This document shows, piece after piece, positions 1 through 9,233 of a stretch of DNA of 64,000 bases (its first letter is position 1; every line of letters starts with the position of its first letter). The notes beneath the pieces are model-generated. The model searched no databases. It had not been told where the DNA came from and saw only the letters and a list, made by a program, of their open reading frames with translations. Made by a program: the position numbers and the translations under genes. This stretch comes from Candida dubliniensis CD36 (lineage: Eukaryota > Ascomycota > Pichiomycetes > Serinales > Debaryomycetaceae), in the NCBI RefSeq assembly GCF_000026945.1, contig NC_012861.1, positions 2,225,090 through 2,289,089 of the forward strand, read 5' to 3'.

Positions 1-33
1 TTATACACTCATTACCACAGCATAATAACGTCC

Positions 34-285
34 TTACTTTGAATAAGTGTTAATTGTGCTAATATCCATTCCAAAAACATAATAATATGCTCTGGAGATT
101 GCAAACATAATACTAGAAGGCAAATAAGCGTAAATACCATATGCCACTAATAAAGTAAACATCAATAGAAATGCATGAAGTAGCATAGTTTCGGTTGTAG
201 TTAGCATAACAAATGGGAAATGAAAGTAATACATGGTGTACAATCTACCAAACGATCTTGGCGATTTCTGTTGAACTTCACTCAT
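34..285 (-). CDS. TSC3: Small subunit of serine palmitoyltransferase (Tsc3/ssSPT-like)
   Basis: An 83-residue protein with one or two hydrophobic segments (about residues 22-60). The pattern of a basic N-terminus, an aromatic LYTMYYF stretch, a TETMLLH segment, a long membrane helix and then YAYLPSSIM matches the ssSPT/Tsc3 family. These small ER membrane proteins activate the Lcb1/Lcb2 serine palmitoyltransferase that starts sphingoid base synthesis. The start is a true ATG at 285 and the stop is at 34-36. The length is usual for the family. The next gene upstream, at 424, runs the same way. The family call rests on the motif pattern; the exact orthology to yeast TSC3 is less sure because Tsc3 sequences diverge quickly. 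Confidence 0.75.
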   Translation of the reverse strand: MSEVQQKSPRSFGRLYTMYYFHFPFVMLTTTETMLLHAFLLMFTLLVAYGIYAYLPSSIMFAISRAYYYVFGMDISTINTYSK

Positions 286-423
286 ACTGGGGATAAACGG
301 TGGAGAAGAAATATTAGTTGTGCTTTAAATTGGATGTTTGTTACTGTAGATATATCACAGTATTTTGATTAGTTTTTGATTCCTAAATTAACTTGGTTGA
401 GCTTTTCCAGTTAATAAAAGTTG

Positions 424-714
424 TCAATTCATATCAATAATTTCACACACAATCGCAGATTGGGTTTTTTTTTTCTCTCGTTCCTGTCTCTTTTTTTTTT
501 GTCTCCTATTATGAAGTACTTGGTGCGGAGATAAAGTTAGTGTCCTAGTGGTATAAGAAAATGTCCCTTTCTTGATCTTTTTATTAGTATTAAGTGGATA
601 TTCTTCAACTCTATAAAAGCCGAAATGTGCCATATCTTGCCATACTTTTGGTGTCTTGTATGGTATAATCATAGGAAACAGATAAACTATGGGCGAAAGA
701 CCTTTTCTGGGCAT
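424..714 (-). CDS. Small basic protein of unknown function
   Basis: An open frame of 96 residues with an ATG at 714. It starts with a short basic segment (MPRKG) and a hydrophobic stretch (IVYLFPMIIPY), then has a tyrosine- and lysine-rich body and a very basic helix near residues 65-85 (HNRRQKKKRQEREKKK). I do not recognise the family. The basic composition and small size would fit a mitochondrial ribosomal or assembly protein, but no diagnostic motif is visible. It is divergent from the TRM732 homologue, with only 109 bp between the two ATGs, so they share a bidirectional promoter with a T-rich tract at about 745-766. Part of the basic tail is encoded by homopolymer A runs, so the C-terminus may be under weak constraint. 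Confidence 0.55.
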   Translation of the reverse strand: MPRKGLSPIVYLFPMIIPYKTPKVWQDMAHFGFYRVEEYPLNTNKKIKKGTFSYTTRTLTLSPHQVLHNRRQKKKRQEREKKKTQSAIVCEIIDMN

Positions 715-823
715 CGCGAAACGACAGCATTTGGTGAAACGAAATTTTTTTTTTTTTTCTTTTTTGCGGTCCTAACAGTAGTTTTTGATAGACACCATCC
801 AATCTTGTAAATACTACCTTCAC

Positions 824-3800
824 ATGCTGCTAGCACCTGGTGAACTCAAAACAGTGAAAAAGTCATTGATTGAAACAAAACCTCCTGTTGAGAATGATGT
901 TAAAGAAAGTTTAGAATACTTACTATCCCATTTAAATCTGAAAGAAGAGAATGACAAAGAGAGAGTTCTTTTCAATGATACATTATCCATTTGCTTATTG
1001 AGATATAACCATTTCAGTAACACATTTGAACATTCGAACAAGGTTTTTGATTATATCTTGACCCATGTAAATAGAAATTATGCGCCTTTGCAGAACTCCT
1101 TGAACTCAATTTTTGAAAAGTTGGTAATGTTTCAAAATGCCGACCTTCCATTGTGGATAGATATGTTAATGCAGCAGTCATTAACTAAAAATCTTTTTGT
1201 ATTATTAGAAAGACTACTACGAAGAGTACCTGACAGACTGTTTTTTATTTCAAAATATCCTGACTACCTGCTACAGGCCATGAGTATGTTCACCGACAAT
1301 GTAGCCAATGCCATCAGCAAAACCCTTATTGCCATTTACGAAGATTCATATCTCATGTATGAGAAGAATACAGAGACCTGGTACAAGTCTTGGATTAGAA
1401 TAATTAACTTACAGAATGATGGTGTCAGAGCTAATGCTATTACTCATTTGTTACCAGGATTGCTACGTGTGGACCCACAAACTTTTGAACTTTTGCTAGC
1501 AGATTGCAAAAGCAACTTGAAGGCGCTTGTCAGTATTTTAAGTATGGGCCTAAAAATGAAGCTCATAAAATCTTTGGAGGTTATTGATCAAAAGTCATTA
1601 TTGGAATGTTTAGTGCACGCAGACAGTGCCATTCGTATGGACGCTCTACAAGTTCTCATAGGTGACAGGAAGGAAACTCTTACAAGTTACATTTTTGAAA
1701 CCATCGAATCAAACTACTTAATGGAAATCAATTTGAATGAAGCAAATCACCAAGACAAGTTTATTAGTACCATGTACCAATTTATATCTGGAAAACTCAG
1801 TGACTGCTTGAATGGGAAATTCGGCAAAGAAGTGGAAAGCGAAACCAAACTGTTTTTCACTCGATTCAAGATTTTGTTAATCAGCCATTTGGAAACACAA
1901 AACAACTTTCAACAAAAAATGGGAGCTATCTCCATTCTCAATCAAATTCATTTAAAACTCGAGAACATTTTCGACACGAATGTGGTCAAGTTGTTAATTG
2001 ATAACCTTTTTTCAAACTATAAACTAGTGCGAGAGTCCAGTTTAGACTTGCTATTACAATGCAACAACCTCTCAGAGTATTTTTATGAAGACAAAGCTTT
2101 AGCGAAGAAAGCATTTGCTATTTTGCCAAGATTGGCCGGAAGAGAAAGTGAAGGGGCAGCCTTGGCTATAACATTTCTAGCATACTACTACCGAGACACT
2201 AAGAATTTGGATACTTTAATGGAAACTCTATACGATGGTCTTGATAAAGAATCCGGAGAGCATGGCTATCTTCTGGCTCTAGCTACAATTACTAACAAAT
2301 TGGGGATATGTGGGGATTATTATGTTCAGCTTGAAGCAGCCAAGCGAGCTACCAAAAAAATGACTGATATTCTATCAACAGAACGAATTGCTTATCCCAG
2401 TGAACACGACTTTGTGAAGTCGAAAGAAACAGTCAACTATTCGTGGAAAGTATTACAAAATGCCAATGAATTATTTCTTCTGTTACTAAAACAAAGACGG
2501 GGAATTGACGATGTCGTTGAGTGTTTCTTACTAGTGGTCGAGCAGTTGCACAGTATCAAGTTTCGAGCAGCTATTTCTTCGCTGTATCCGACTATGATTG
2601 CAGTGGCACGATTACTCGGTTTTGTCGATAATGAAAAAGTGACAGAATACATGAAAAGAGAAATCCATTATATCAGAAGTGAAAGTAAGCAGTTAGTTAC
2701 TAGGAGATCTGGTGGATTATTATACGTTATTCCAGCTATGTTGATAGCTTCAGAAAAAAATAAAGACATTATTGATTATGTATTTGGTAATTTGTTTGAG
2801 ATTGCAAGTTTGCCCTATGAATCGGAGTCTAAAGAGGATTTGCCACAAGTTCACGCGTTCAACACTTTGGGCCAACTATTTAAAGAAAGTCAGTTAACAA
2901 GCGAAAGCTCTCCATTTACCGAAAGGGCACTATTACTATCCTTAAAGCATTTCAATGCAGCCAATTGGTCTGTCAGAAACTGTGCATTGATGTTGTTTGG
3001 TCACTTGGAAAAGAAAATATTCTCCGGAGCAAACGTTAACTCAAAGAGATTTTTTGCTAGGTTTAAAAACATTGAGGATGTTTTTATTGATTATTTACTG
3101 TGTGGACAAGATCAGGTTGTGTTTCCCATATTGATCATGTTAGAGAAATTGGAATTTACCAATAGTTCTCTAAAGTTAAAAAGAGCAGTGGCAAATTTGT
3201 TGTCAAGAAACTCCTGGAAAGTACGTGAATTGGCTGCCAAGATTAGTGCAGCCATGCTAGAAGCTGACGAATTTAATGAGTTTATTACTGCATCTTTAAA
3301 TTCCAACATATGCATGAATGCTTTGCATGGGGTGGTACTTCTTTTGAAATATCGACCAGACATCAAAATCGACATTGAGAACCACATGGATTTGGCATTT
3401 GGGAACTTTTTCATTGCCAAGGAATACATTGAGGTACTAGACAAAGTGGGGTACAAAGATACATCTAAGCTCGGACCATATTTTTGCCAGATTGTCAGAA
3501 ACAAGGGTTCTTTAAATGGCGGGAAACAACTATTCCTTGAAACGTTAGTAGCGTTCTTAATGAAAAATGATGAAGAAAATAGAGACAACTATATTAAGCT
3601 ATCGTTTAGTTCGGATTACAACAACGTTCACAACAGAGTATTAGAATACATTGAGGACAATAAAATAAAATGTCCCTCGTTAGTGAGGGAGTTTATTATG
3701 TCTAACGATTTTCATTATACTAAGGTGAAAGCATTGAAATTATACGCATCAATGGATGATGTTTTACCGTTCCCACTTGATTTCAAAGGTGATGGACAGT

Positions 3801-4528
3801 TAAGCCAAGCATCTTTTGAGTGTTTGTCCAGATTTGTAGACGACAATGATAGGAGCTTTTATGACAAATGTGTTACGGCAACGGATGCAAGCAATGAGAT
3901 TGATATTCGCCTCATGGGATATAATGCAATATTCACATATTTGAATACGTGTCTGGACAGAACAAGTTTTCTTTATTCTAGCTGTTTGGTTTTATGCTTT
4001 GAAAGAGGGCTTTTCGACGACGACGAGGATATTAGATACAAAGCCAACAGTTATATATCAGAAGTCACTAACTGTGGTCATGTTGCTACAACATATTTGA
4101 CATACCGATTCCCTGTTTTGGCAAAGTCCATTTTGAATGAGAAATATTACAATGAACTTGTAGCTGAGATGACAGAAAGAAATACACTTGACGCAACAAA
4201 CTTGGATAAGGAATTTCAAGATTCGCTAAAAGAAAACCTTTATTCATTTGAAAGAAACAATTTTTATAAAAATGAGATTGATTATACAAGACGTCTTGCA
4301 ATGTTCTCGATTGATACAAAAGAACTATGTAATGTGAAAAGAAAGGTATTACAAGACATACAGTATTTGAAATCATTTAGGGAGAAAGAAAATGGCAAAG
4401 TTGAGAATATTCCTCGTGATTACATTCTTTATGACTGCTTTGTAAAGACTCAAATCAATGCACAAATAGTTGGAATTACTGATTTAGATGAAGAGTTGTT
4501 CTCAATAAGATTTTGCAAAATGGGATGA
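824..4528 (+). CDS. TRM732: Trm732/THADA-family tRNA methylation cofactor (DUF2428)
   Basis: A 1234-residue all-helical, HEAT-like protein. The diagnostic DUF2428 block lies in the middle (about residues 630-760): RRSGGLLYVIPAM, then HAFNTLGQLF, then NWSVRNCALMLFGHL. In yeast, Trm732 partners the methyltransferase Trm7 for 2'-O-methylation of position 32 in the anticodon loop of several tRNAs. The frame is open from a TAG at 779-781, but the codon at 785 is TTG, so the first ATG at 824 is taken as the start. The protein is somewhat shorter than yeast Trm732 (about 1420 residues); most of the missing length is probably N-terminal. Several in-frame CTG codons would be serine in this clade. It is divergent from the small gene at 424-714. 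Confidence 0.85.
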   Translation: MLLAPGELKTVKKSLIETKPPVENDVKESLEYLLSHLNLKEENDKERVLFNDTLSICLLRYNHFSNTFEHSNKVFDYILTHVNRNYAPLQNSLNSIFEKLVMFQNADLPLWIDMLMQQSLTKNLFVLLERLLRRVPDRLFFISKYPDYLLQAMSMFTDNVANAISKTLIAIYEDSYLMYEKNTETWYKSWIRIINLQNDGVRANAITHLLPGLLRVDPQTFELLLADCKSNLKALVSILSMGLKMKLIKSLEVIDQKSLLECLVHADSAIRMDALQVLIGDRKETLTSYIFETIESNYLMEINLNEANHQDKFISTMYQFISGKLSDCLNGKFGKEVESETKLFFTRFKILLISHLETQNNFQQKMGAISILNQIHLKLENIFDTNVVKLLIDNLFSNYKLVRESSLDLLLQCNNLSEYFYEDKALAKKAFAILPRLAGRESEGAALAITFLAYYYRDTKNLDTLMETLYDGLDKESGEHGYLLALATITNKLGICGDYYVQLEAAKRATKKMTDILSTERIAYPSEHDFVKSKETVNYSWKVLQNANELFLLLLKQRRGIDDVVECFLLVVEQLHSIKFRAAISSLYPTMIAVARLLGFVDNEKVTEYMKREIHYIRSESKQLVTRRSGGLLYVIPAMLIASEKNKDIIDYVFGNLFEIASLPYESESKEDLPQVHAFNTLGQLFKESQLTSESSPFTERALLLSLKHFNAANWSVRNCALMLFGHLEKKIFSGANVNSKRFFARFKNIEDVFIDYLLCGQDQVVFPILIMLEKLEFTNSSLKLKRAVANLLSRNSWKVRELAAKISAAMLEADEFNEFITASLNSNICMNALHGVVLLLKYRPDIKIDIENHMDLAFGNFFIAKEYIEVLDKVGYKDTSKLGPYFCQIVRNKGSLNGGKQLFLETLVAFLMKNDEENRDNYIKLSFSSDYNNVHNRVLEYIEDNKIKCPSLVREFIMSNDFHYTKVKALKLYASMDDVLPFPLDFKGDGQLSQASFECLSRFVDDNDRSFYDKCVTATDASNEIDIRLMGYNAIFTYLNTCLDRTSFLYSSCLVLCFERGLFDDDEDIRYKANSYISEVTNCGHVATTYLTYRFPVLAKSILNEKYYNELVAEMTERNTLDATNLDKEFQDSLKENLYSFERNNFYKNEIDYTRRLAMFSIDTKELCNVKRKVLQDIQYLKSFREKENGKVENIPRDYILYDCFVKTQINAQIVGITDLDEELFSIRFCKMG

Positions 4529-4640
4529 AAAAAAAAAAAAAGCCGTAATTGTATATAAACTGAGTTATATCTGGTTTGTGCCAAGTTAGTTGAACTGTAT
4601 ATAGCGTAAGAAGAAACTAAACGGAGCTTTATTGTAGCAT

Positions 4641-5585
4641 TTATTCCTCGTAGTCTTCCAGTAAGGCTTTGTATACCTTTGTTTTCTTTGGTGTTTTTGA
4701 TTTCACCACAGGTGAACTGCTCTTATCTTTACTTGCCAACTGCTTCATCACTTTTGTAACTACAGTATTCAATTTTCTTTGATCTGCAGCAGTTCGGGGT
4801 AATGGTTTTTGTTTCCCAAAACAAACTCTCATTGGGATATTTTCCAATATTAATAGTCCTGCTGTATTTTTGTTTTTATTCAACCCATTGTCATCGATTG
4901 CTTTTGCAAAGCCCACTGCAGAACTCACTTTTTCAAACTTAATAAACCCACAGCCACTCAAGTTATTGATAACTATTGATTCTAGTTTTCCATACTGCGA
5001 TGCATATCTGGAAATGATGGCTTGTGGGAAATCCGACAGAAATCCAAATATGAAAAACGATGTCATCTCAGGATATTTCTGAACATCAAGCAGATTCCCA
5101 AATGGTAGTTTCTTTGCCAACTTGGCCACATCTATAGTAGTTTCTGTGTCTTTCTCCTTTTTGTTCTCTTGCTTATTTAGTTTTTCAGCTAGTATTGATA
5201 ATATGTTATCAGACCTATCGTTTTCCTCTTTAAATTTGTTTTCCAACTTATCTGCCATAATGGCTTTGACTTCACGATTAGTCGGATTGGTGGATTTCGT
5301 TAAAGGTTCAAGACCGGCCATTTCCAACGCTGTATCCCTTAGGTCTGTAGGGATACCGTAAGTAATATCTAGCAAGCAAGATTGACAGCAGTGTCTGGCT
5401 CTGGCACATGTAATGCATATTATGGTTTTATGTAAACTGTTTGATGATATTCGGTTTCCCCATCGGTATATTGTATACGGCCGAGTGCACTGGCGACACT
5501 CATCTCCATTGACCTGCTTGATCATCTTGATTTGTGATTCATCACCCAAACATTTGGTACATATTGAAAATAAATCGGTACTCAT
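4641..5585 (-). CDS. ECM2: Pre-mRNA splicing factor Ecm2/Slt11 (RBM22-like)
   Basis: A 314-residue protein starting at the ATG at 5585 (MSTDLFSIC). Upstream in-frame codons exist but are encoded by a TG repeat and T tract and look like leader. The N-terminal half has paired cysteines typical of the family's zinc-binding modules: C9/C12, C30/C33, C57/C60 and a C66-C70 cluster. An RRM-like fold follows at about residues 175-260 (SFFIFGFLSDFPQAII, then GCGFIKFEKVSSAVGFAKAI). Ecm2 binds U6 and U2 snRNA and helps form the spliceosome active site. The C-terminus is lysine-rich. The leader appears to contain an intron with a C/D snoRNA (see 5725-5940). TRM732 converges on it from the other side, with 112 bp between the stops. 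Confidence 0.85.
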   Translation of the reverse strand: MSTDLFSICTKCLGDESQIKMIKQVNGDECRQCTRPYTIYRWGNRISSNSLHKTIICITCARARHCCQSCLLDITYGIPTDLRDTALEMAGLEPLTKSTNPTNREVKAIMADKLENKFKEENDRSDNILSILAEKLNKQENKKEKDTETTIDVAKLAKKLPFGNLLDVQKYPEMTSFFIFGFLSDFPQAIISRYASQYGKLESIVINNLSGCGFIKFEKVSSAVGFAKAIDDNGLNKNKNTAGLLILENIPMRVCFGKQKPLPRTAADQRKLNTVVTKVMKQLASKDKSSSPVVKSKTPKKTKVYKALLEDYEE

Positions 5586-5619
5586 TTGTAGGAAGAGAGA
5601 GATAAAGAACACACAAGTA

Positions 5620-5636
5620 TGTGTGTGTGTGTGTGT
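5620..5636. repeat. (GT)n microsatellite followed by a T tract
   Basis: About eight GT units run directly into 13 T residues, in the putative 5' leader of ECM2. Such tracts are length-variable. This one makes the upstream in-frame extension of ECM2 a run of His-Thr and Lys codons, which supports the downstream ATG as the true start. Confidence 0.9.
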
Positions 5637-5724
5637 TTTTTTTTTTTTGAGATGACCATCCGATTTTCTACAACGATAAAATTTTTTTCTCAACAAATGA
5701 CTTATATTAATTGGTATACACTTG

Positions 5725-5940
5725 CTAAAATACATTGTTAGTATAATGATACTCAGAATAAAGCAACCCAGTTGCTATAGTGAATTTACTTTAAGGTGTC
5801 TTAAATCAGTGTTAAAAAGCTCTGAAATTATTTTTTTCCACATAGTATTTCAGGTGAAGAAATTCGTTGTTGTAAATAATCATTCATCATTTAAGAGGGT
5901 CTTAAATGCAAATTCTAAATTAAAAACCACATGAACATAC
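5725..5940 (-). other. Probable intron in the ECM2 5' leader (snoRNA host intron)
   Basis: On the minus strand a GTATGT donor (5940-5935) is followed by a perfect TACTAAC branch site (5743-5737) and a TTTTAG acceptor ending at 5725, giving a 216-nt intron. No ATG lies in the short candidate upstream exon, so this would be a 5'-UTR intron of ECM2 or an intron of a non-coding host transcript joined to the same region. The intron carries a complete box C/D snoRNA, which is a common arrangement in Candida and rarer in Saccharomyces. The splice signals are seen directly; the link to the ECM2 mRNA is inferred from orientation and distance (139 nt to the ATG). Confidence 0.75.
5799..5896 (-). ncRNA. 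SNR47: Box C/D snoRNA, snR47 homologue
   Basis: On the minus strand: a terminal stem TCTTAA (5896-5891), box C ATGATGA (5890-5884), box D' CTGA (5853-5850), box D CTGA (5809-5806) and the closing stem TTTAAGA (5805-5799), which pairs perfectly with the 5' end. The length is 98 nt. The guide next to box D is the complement of GTTAAAAAGCTC (plus strand 5811-5822), a conserved 18S rRNA segment. The guide next to D' is the complement of GTGAAGAAATTC (5854-5865), a conserved 25S segment. Counting five bases from each box points to an A in both targets. This agrees with yeast snR47, which methylates 18S A619 and 25S A2220. The internal C' box is degenerate. It sits inside the predicted intron 5725-5940. 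Confidence 0.92.
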
Positions 5941-6150
5941 ACTAAAGATGCACTAATACAATTGTAAAATAAAAATATGTTGGAAGAAAAGAAAAGAAAG
6001 GAGATTGGAAACAGGGAAAATTTTTTTTTTCCTCTCTTTTTATTTCTCATCTGTTTGTCAACAAAATCTCTTACTCACCAGTAAGCCCTAAAAAAAAGGA
6101 ACGTAGACAACCAACCAGCCAAACACCAACTTAGTCCATATCAACCGATT
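5941..6150. promoter_or_regulatory. Divergent promoter between ECM2/snoRNA unit and ALG14
   Basis: This AT-rich spacer contains purine-rich and T-rich tracts (for example the T run near 6021-6030) that are usual for promoters in this genome. No specific factor site was recognised. Confidence 0.5.
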
Positions 6151-6816
6151 ATGACGTTACACGTTGAAACTGCTGCCTGTTTTTCAATAGCACTTATAGC
6201 TGCACCAATACTCATAGTGTTGATAAGATTATTATTCATTCTTCCAGCATTAAGACTTCCTACTTCTATAAAGAAAAAGAGAAAGCTAATTGAGGAATGC
6301 CAGATCTCATTCTTGCTTGGTTCTGGTGGTCATACTGGAGAGATGATGAGAATTGTATCTAAGCTTGATATGGAAAAAGTTTCTCGTACATGGATATATT
6401 CCTCTGGCGATAGTTCATCATTGGCAAAGGCACAAGAATATGAAAAGAAATCAGGCACAACCCTGCACTATATATCAATTCCAAGAGCACGGACAGTTGG
6501 CCAATCCTATATTCTGAGTATTCCCACCACATTATACTCATTCTTGTTTTCTGCAATAGTATTGCTCAAACATAGACCAGCAGTAATACTTTTGAACGGT
6601 CCAGGTACTTGTGTTCCCGTGGCATACATTTTGTTTTTTTATAAACTCCTAGGGTTATGCAATACAAAGATAATTTATATCGAAAGTTTAGCTAGAGTGA
6701 ACAAGTTGAGTCTCAGTGGGTTGCTAGTATTACCAATCAGCGATCGATTTATCGTCCAGTGGGAGAGTTTATATCAACAGTATAACCGTGTTGAATATTA
6801 TGGTATATTGATATAG
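6151..6816 (+). CDS. ALG14: UDP-GlcNAc transferase subunit Alg14
   Basis: A 221-residue protein with an N-terminal membrane anchor (about residues 10-33) and the family hallmark LLGSGGHTGEMMRI at residues 55-68. Later conserved pieces are the PRARTVGQSY segment, the LNGPGTCVP segment (about 150-158) and YIESLARVNKLSLSG. Alg14 anchors the catalytic subunit Alg13 at the cytosolic face of the ER. Together they add the second GlcNAc to dolichol-PP-GlcNAc in N-glycan precursor synthesis. The length matches the yeast protein (237 residues). The start is the ATG at 6151, preceded by an A-rich leader. Confidence 0.93.
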   Translation: MTLHVETAACFSIALIAAPILIVLIRLLFILPALRLPTSIKKKRKLIEECQISFLLGSGGHTGEMMRIVSKLDMEKVSRTWIYSSGDSSSLAKAQEYEKKSGTTLHYISIPRARTVGQSYILSIPTTLYSFLFSAIVLLKHRPAVILLNGPGTCVPVAYILFFYKLLGLCNTKIIYIESLARVNKLSLSGLLVLPISDRFIVQWESLYQQYNRVEYYGILI

Positions 6817-6980
6817 AATGTTTTTGTTTTTTTTTTTAAAAAAGATTGGGACACCGTAGGAGCAACCAGCAACTTAGTAGATGGCGTAAATAATAATAGT
6901 GGCAGCATATTTTCATGTAAAAAATCATCTCTATTTTTTTTTTTTTTCTCAAGAGTTTATCTATGTCCTTGGTTTGAGCG

Positions 6981-8690
6981 ATGCAACTGGGGAATACATT
7001 TCAAGGCGAAATACACGAGTTTCCTGGAGTTTTTGTTGATAGGTTCAATGGGACAGGGGAGGTATACTTGCTCACACATTGCCACCAAGACCATTTACAA
7101 GGGCTACTTAATAATTCATTTTGTGGTCGAGTATACTGTTCGGCATTAACCAAAAGTACTCTTGAATTGGACACAAGGTATATCCATGTTTCAAGATTTT
7201 TCAAAGTCAAAGAATACAATGAAACATTTGCAGTTGAAACTTTACTTGGAAAAGTTACGATTACCATGATACCTTCGTACCATTGTCCAGGATCCTCCAT
7301 GTTTCTACTTGAAAGCTCTACCAAAAGCGTATTGATCACTGGTGATGTCAGAGCAGAGTCATGGTGGACATCCTCGTTAATCAAAAATCCACATTTATTT
7401 CCCTACATCACGGGACTCAGAACACTTGATCAACTATATCTTGATACTACATTTTCTTACCGAGGGGAACCATATATATACATCATGCCAAATAGTGAGG
7501 GCATATTTGCAGCAATAGAGTTGTTAAAGCTATACCCTTTTGACAGCGATCTATCTTTCTCTTTTGTGGATTCAGTCTCAGGGTCTGAGGAAGCTTGGAT
7601 CCAAATAGCTCGCTATTTTAATGGGAGCTTAGTAACAAATGGAATGCTACAGAAACGAATTGAGCTTTATAAAAACAGTTTGAATTTACGTTACGCAGTT
7701 ATTTCGCTGAGTGAAAAAAGTCCAGTGTTTAAGGTTGGCAATACGCCAGATTCAACGCCAATAATAATTACAATCAAACAAATAATCAACTTAAATGCCA
7801 TGGAATACGCCAGCCAATTTCTACCGCGAAACATTTGTGAAATTGATTTGTCCAGTGCTTCTAGCTTGGTGACTACTAAAAACGGTCACCAGATATACAT
7901 GCTTGATGGTAGAAAATGGCTTCTACCAAAGGGCGGGTCGGAAGTATTACCAACTTGTATTCCATTAATGTTTTCAAGACATTCCTCCTACCAAGAGTCA
8001 AGAAGCTTGGTTGCTTTGTTTAGTCCTAAACTGGTATATCCTTGTACGGAATCTAAGATGTCTTGGCTAAATGGGTTTACTGTGGCAAGAGTTTTTGGCG
8101 ATGTGTGTACAAATACAGAAGCAGATCATCGTTTTGATATTGACAGATTTCAAAAGTTTGGCTATCCCTTACCTGAGGTAATAAATAGAGAAGTGGCATT
8201 TATAAGTAAGTGGTCTCTTTCACAATGTGTGGATGAAACTGAAATGTCCAAAACAGTTATAGAAAGGCCCTTTAGGGGCCAATTGCAGCCACTTTATAAC
8301 AACCCCAACAAGCGACTGTGCCAATCGCATTTTCAAAAGTTTTCTTTGCCATATTTGATTGCCCAAAGAGATCAAGAGTCATTAAAACAAGCTGTCCAAT
8401 ATCACCAGAATTTACATGATTATGCAAAATTCGGTCACGGGTCATCAAGTAGCTATGGTTCTGTGTCGAGTTCAAAGGAGTCTCTCCCCTTTTCAGAAAA
8501 TGAATCTAGCGAGGCAAATTTATTAACAAATTCGACCCAGAACGACTCAGCTTTGACGTGCATCGATAAGAAGAAGCCACCAGATATTTTGAACAATAAA
8601 AAAATTGCTGAACTTACAGAAATGTTAACAAATGACAGACGCAACTGGACTAAATTCCATCTAAAATGTATAAATAGCAATATAAACTAG
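6981..8690 (+). CDS. SNM1/Artemis-type metallo-beta-lactamase DNA nuclease
   Basis: A 569-residue protein with an N-terminal metallo-beta-lactamase fold. The HxHxDH motif is at residues 33-38 (THCHQDH), a second metal ligand region is PSYHCPGS (His101), and an acidic ligand is Asp122 in LITGDVRAE. The opening [10 protein letters not shown] and the CSALTKSTL block resemble metazoan Artemis (DCLRE1C) and SNM1 proteins more than yeast Pso2, which has a longer zinc-finger N-terminus. Enzymes of this family carry a beta-CASP insert and act as 5' exonucleases or structure-specific nucleases in crosslink and end repair. The serine-rich C-terminal region (about residues 480-540) has no recognised domain. 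Its stop codon overlaps that of RPC11 by 4 nt. Whether this or another locus is the true PSO2 orthologue is open. Confidence 0.8.
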   Translation: MQLGNTFQGEIHEFPGVFVDRFNGTGEVYLLTHCHQDHLQGLLNNSFCGRVYCSALTKSTLELDTRYIHVSRFFKVKEYNETFAVETLLGKVTITMIPSYHCPGSSMFLLESSTKSVLITGDVRAESWWTSSLIKNPHLFPYITGLRTLDQLYLDTTFSYRGEPYIYIMPNSEGIFAAIELLKLYPFDSDLSFSFVDSVSGSEEAWIQIARYFNGSLVTNGMLQKRIELYKNSLNLRYAVISLSEKSPVFKVGNTPDSTPIIITIKQIINLNAMEYASQFLPRNICEIDLSSASSLVTTKNGHQIYMLDGRKWLLPKGGSEVLPTCIPLMFSRHSSYQESRSLVALFSPKLVYPCTESKMSWLNGFTVARVFGDVCTNTEADHRFDIDRFQKFGYPLPEVINREVAFISKWSLSQCVDETEMSKTVIERPFRGQLQPLYNNPNKRLCQSHFQKFSLPYLIAQRDQESLKQAVQYHQNLHDYAKFGHGSSSSYGSVSSSKESLPFSENESSEANLLTNSTQNDSALTCIDKKKPPDILNNKKIAELTEMLTNDRRNWTKFHLKCINSNIN

Positions 8691-9022
8691 TTTTCTTTCC
8701 ATCTATGGCCACATTTGACACATTTGTAGAAAGTAGTCATTGGTTCATCAGCTGATCGAATCTGTAATTGGAAGAAATAAGCCTTATCACCTCCGCAAGA
8801 GTCTATTGGACATTGAGCTGCAGTTTGATCAACATTATCCCAAGTTCCCTCTCCACCAAGCACATCATCAACTTCTTTTCTATGTAATTTTTTTCTATCA
8901 TACATCTGTAGACCATTTATCTTGAACTCATAGGGACAAGTAGAACAATAGAATCGATTTAGACCGTCATCTCCAGCAGATATAAGTAGCATGTTTGAAC
9001 AGTTGGGACAAAAAGTAAGCAT
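8687..9022 (-). CDS. RPC11: RNA polymerase III subunit C11
   Basis: A 111-residue protein, nearly the same length as yeast Rpc11 (110). The N-terminal zinc ribbon starts CPNCSNML (Cys5/Cys8) and continues with [10 protein letters not shown]. The C-terminal TFIIS-like ribbon carries the diagnostic [15 protein letters not shown] and ends CGHRWKEN; the acidic pair in the SADEP loop drives RNA 3' cleavage by Pol III during termination and reinitiation. The start is the ATG at 9022. The in-frame codons upstream are poly-lysine from a 27-nt T tract and are leader. It converges on the SNM1-like gene with overlapping stops and is divergent from ORC2. Confidence 0.95.
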   Translation of the reverse strand: MLTFCPNCSNMLLISAGDDGLNRFYCSTCPYEFKINGLQMYDRKKLHRKEVDDVLGGEGTWDNVDQTAAQCPIDSCGGDKAYFFQLQIRSADEPMTTFYKCVKCGHRWKEN

Positions 9023-9233
9023 ATTAATGTATGGGGTTTGTTTGAAGCTTGTAAAATTGGAATTGGCATCTCGATATTTGGAGTTTTCTCGTTTTTTTTT
9101 TTTTTTTTTTTTTTTTTTCGTTTTTGGTGTTTTCAGAAACAGCACTGAAAAATATTTGGAACATATTCGTAAGAAAAGTAAACAACAATACTATTTCAGT
9201 CGTTAACCAAGTACAACCGACTTCTTCAACCTG
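9023..9233. promoter_or_regulatory. Divergent RPC11/ORC2 promoter with a 27-nt T tract
   Basis: The spacer between the two ATGs is 211 bp. A pure run of 27 T residues occupies 9092-9118 and is a typical nucleosome-depleting element. I found no G1/S box (ACGCGT) for ORC2 here. Confidence 0.6.

Noticed and set aside
785..823. N-terminal extension of the TRM732 homologue
   Set aside because: It begins with TTG right after a TAG. No ATG is present, so 824 is used.
5722..5934. Plus-strand open frame of 70 codons upstream of ALG14
   Set aside because: It lies exactly over the antisense of the snoRNA and its host intron, and its product has no recognisable features.
9023..9145. Lysine-rich extension of RPC11
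   Set aside because: It is encoded by the 27-nt T tract. Rpc11 proteins start at the zinc ribbon, and the length from 9022 is right.
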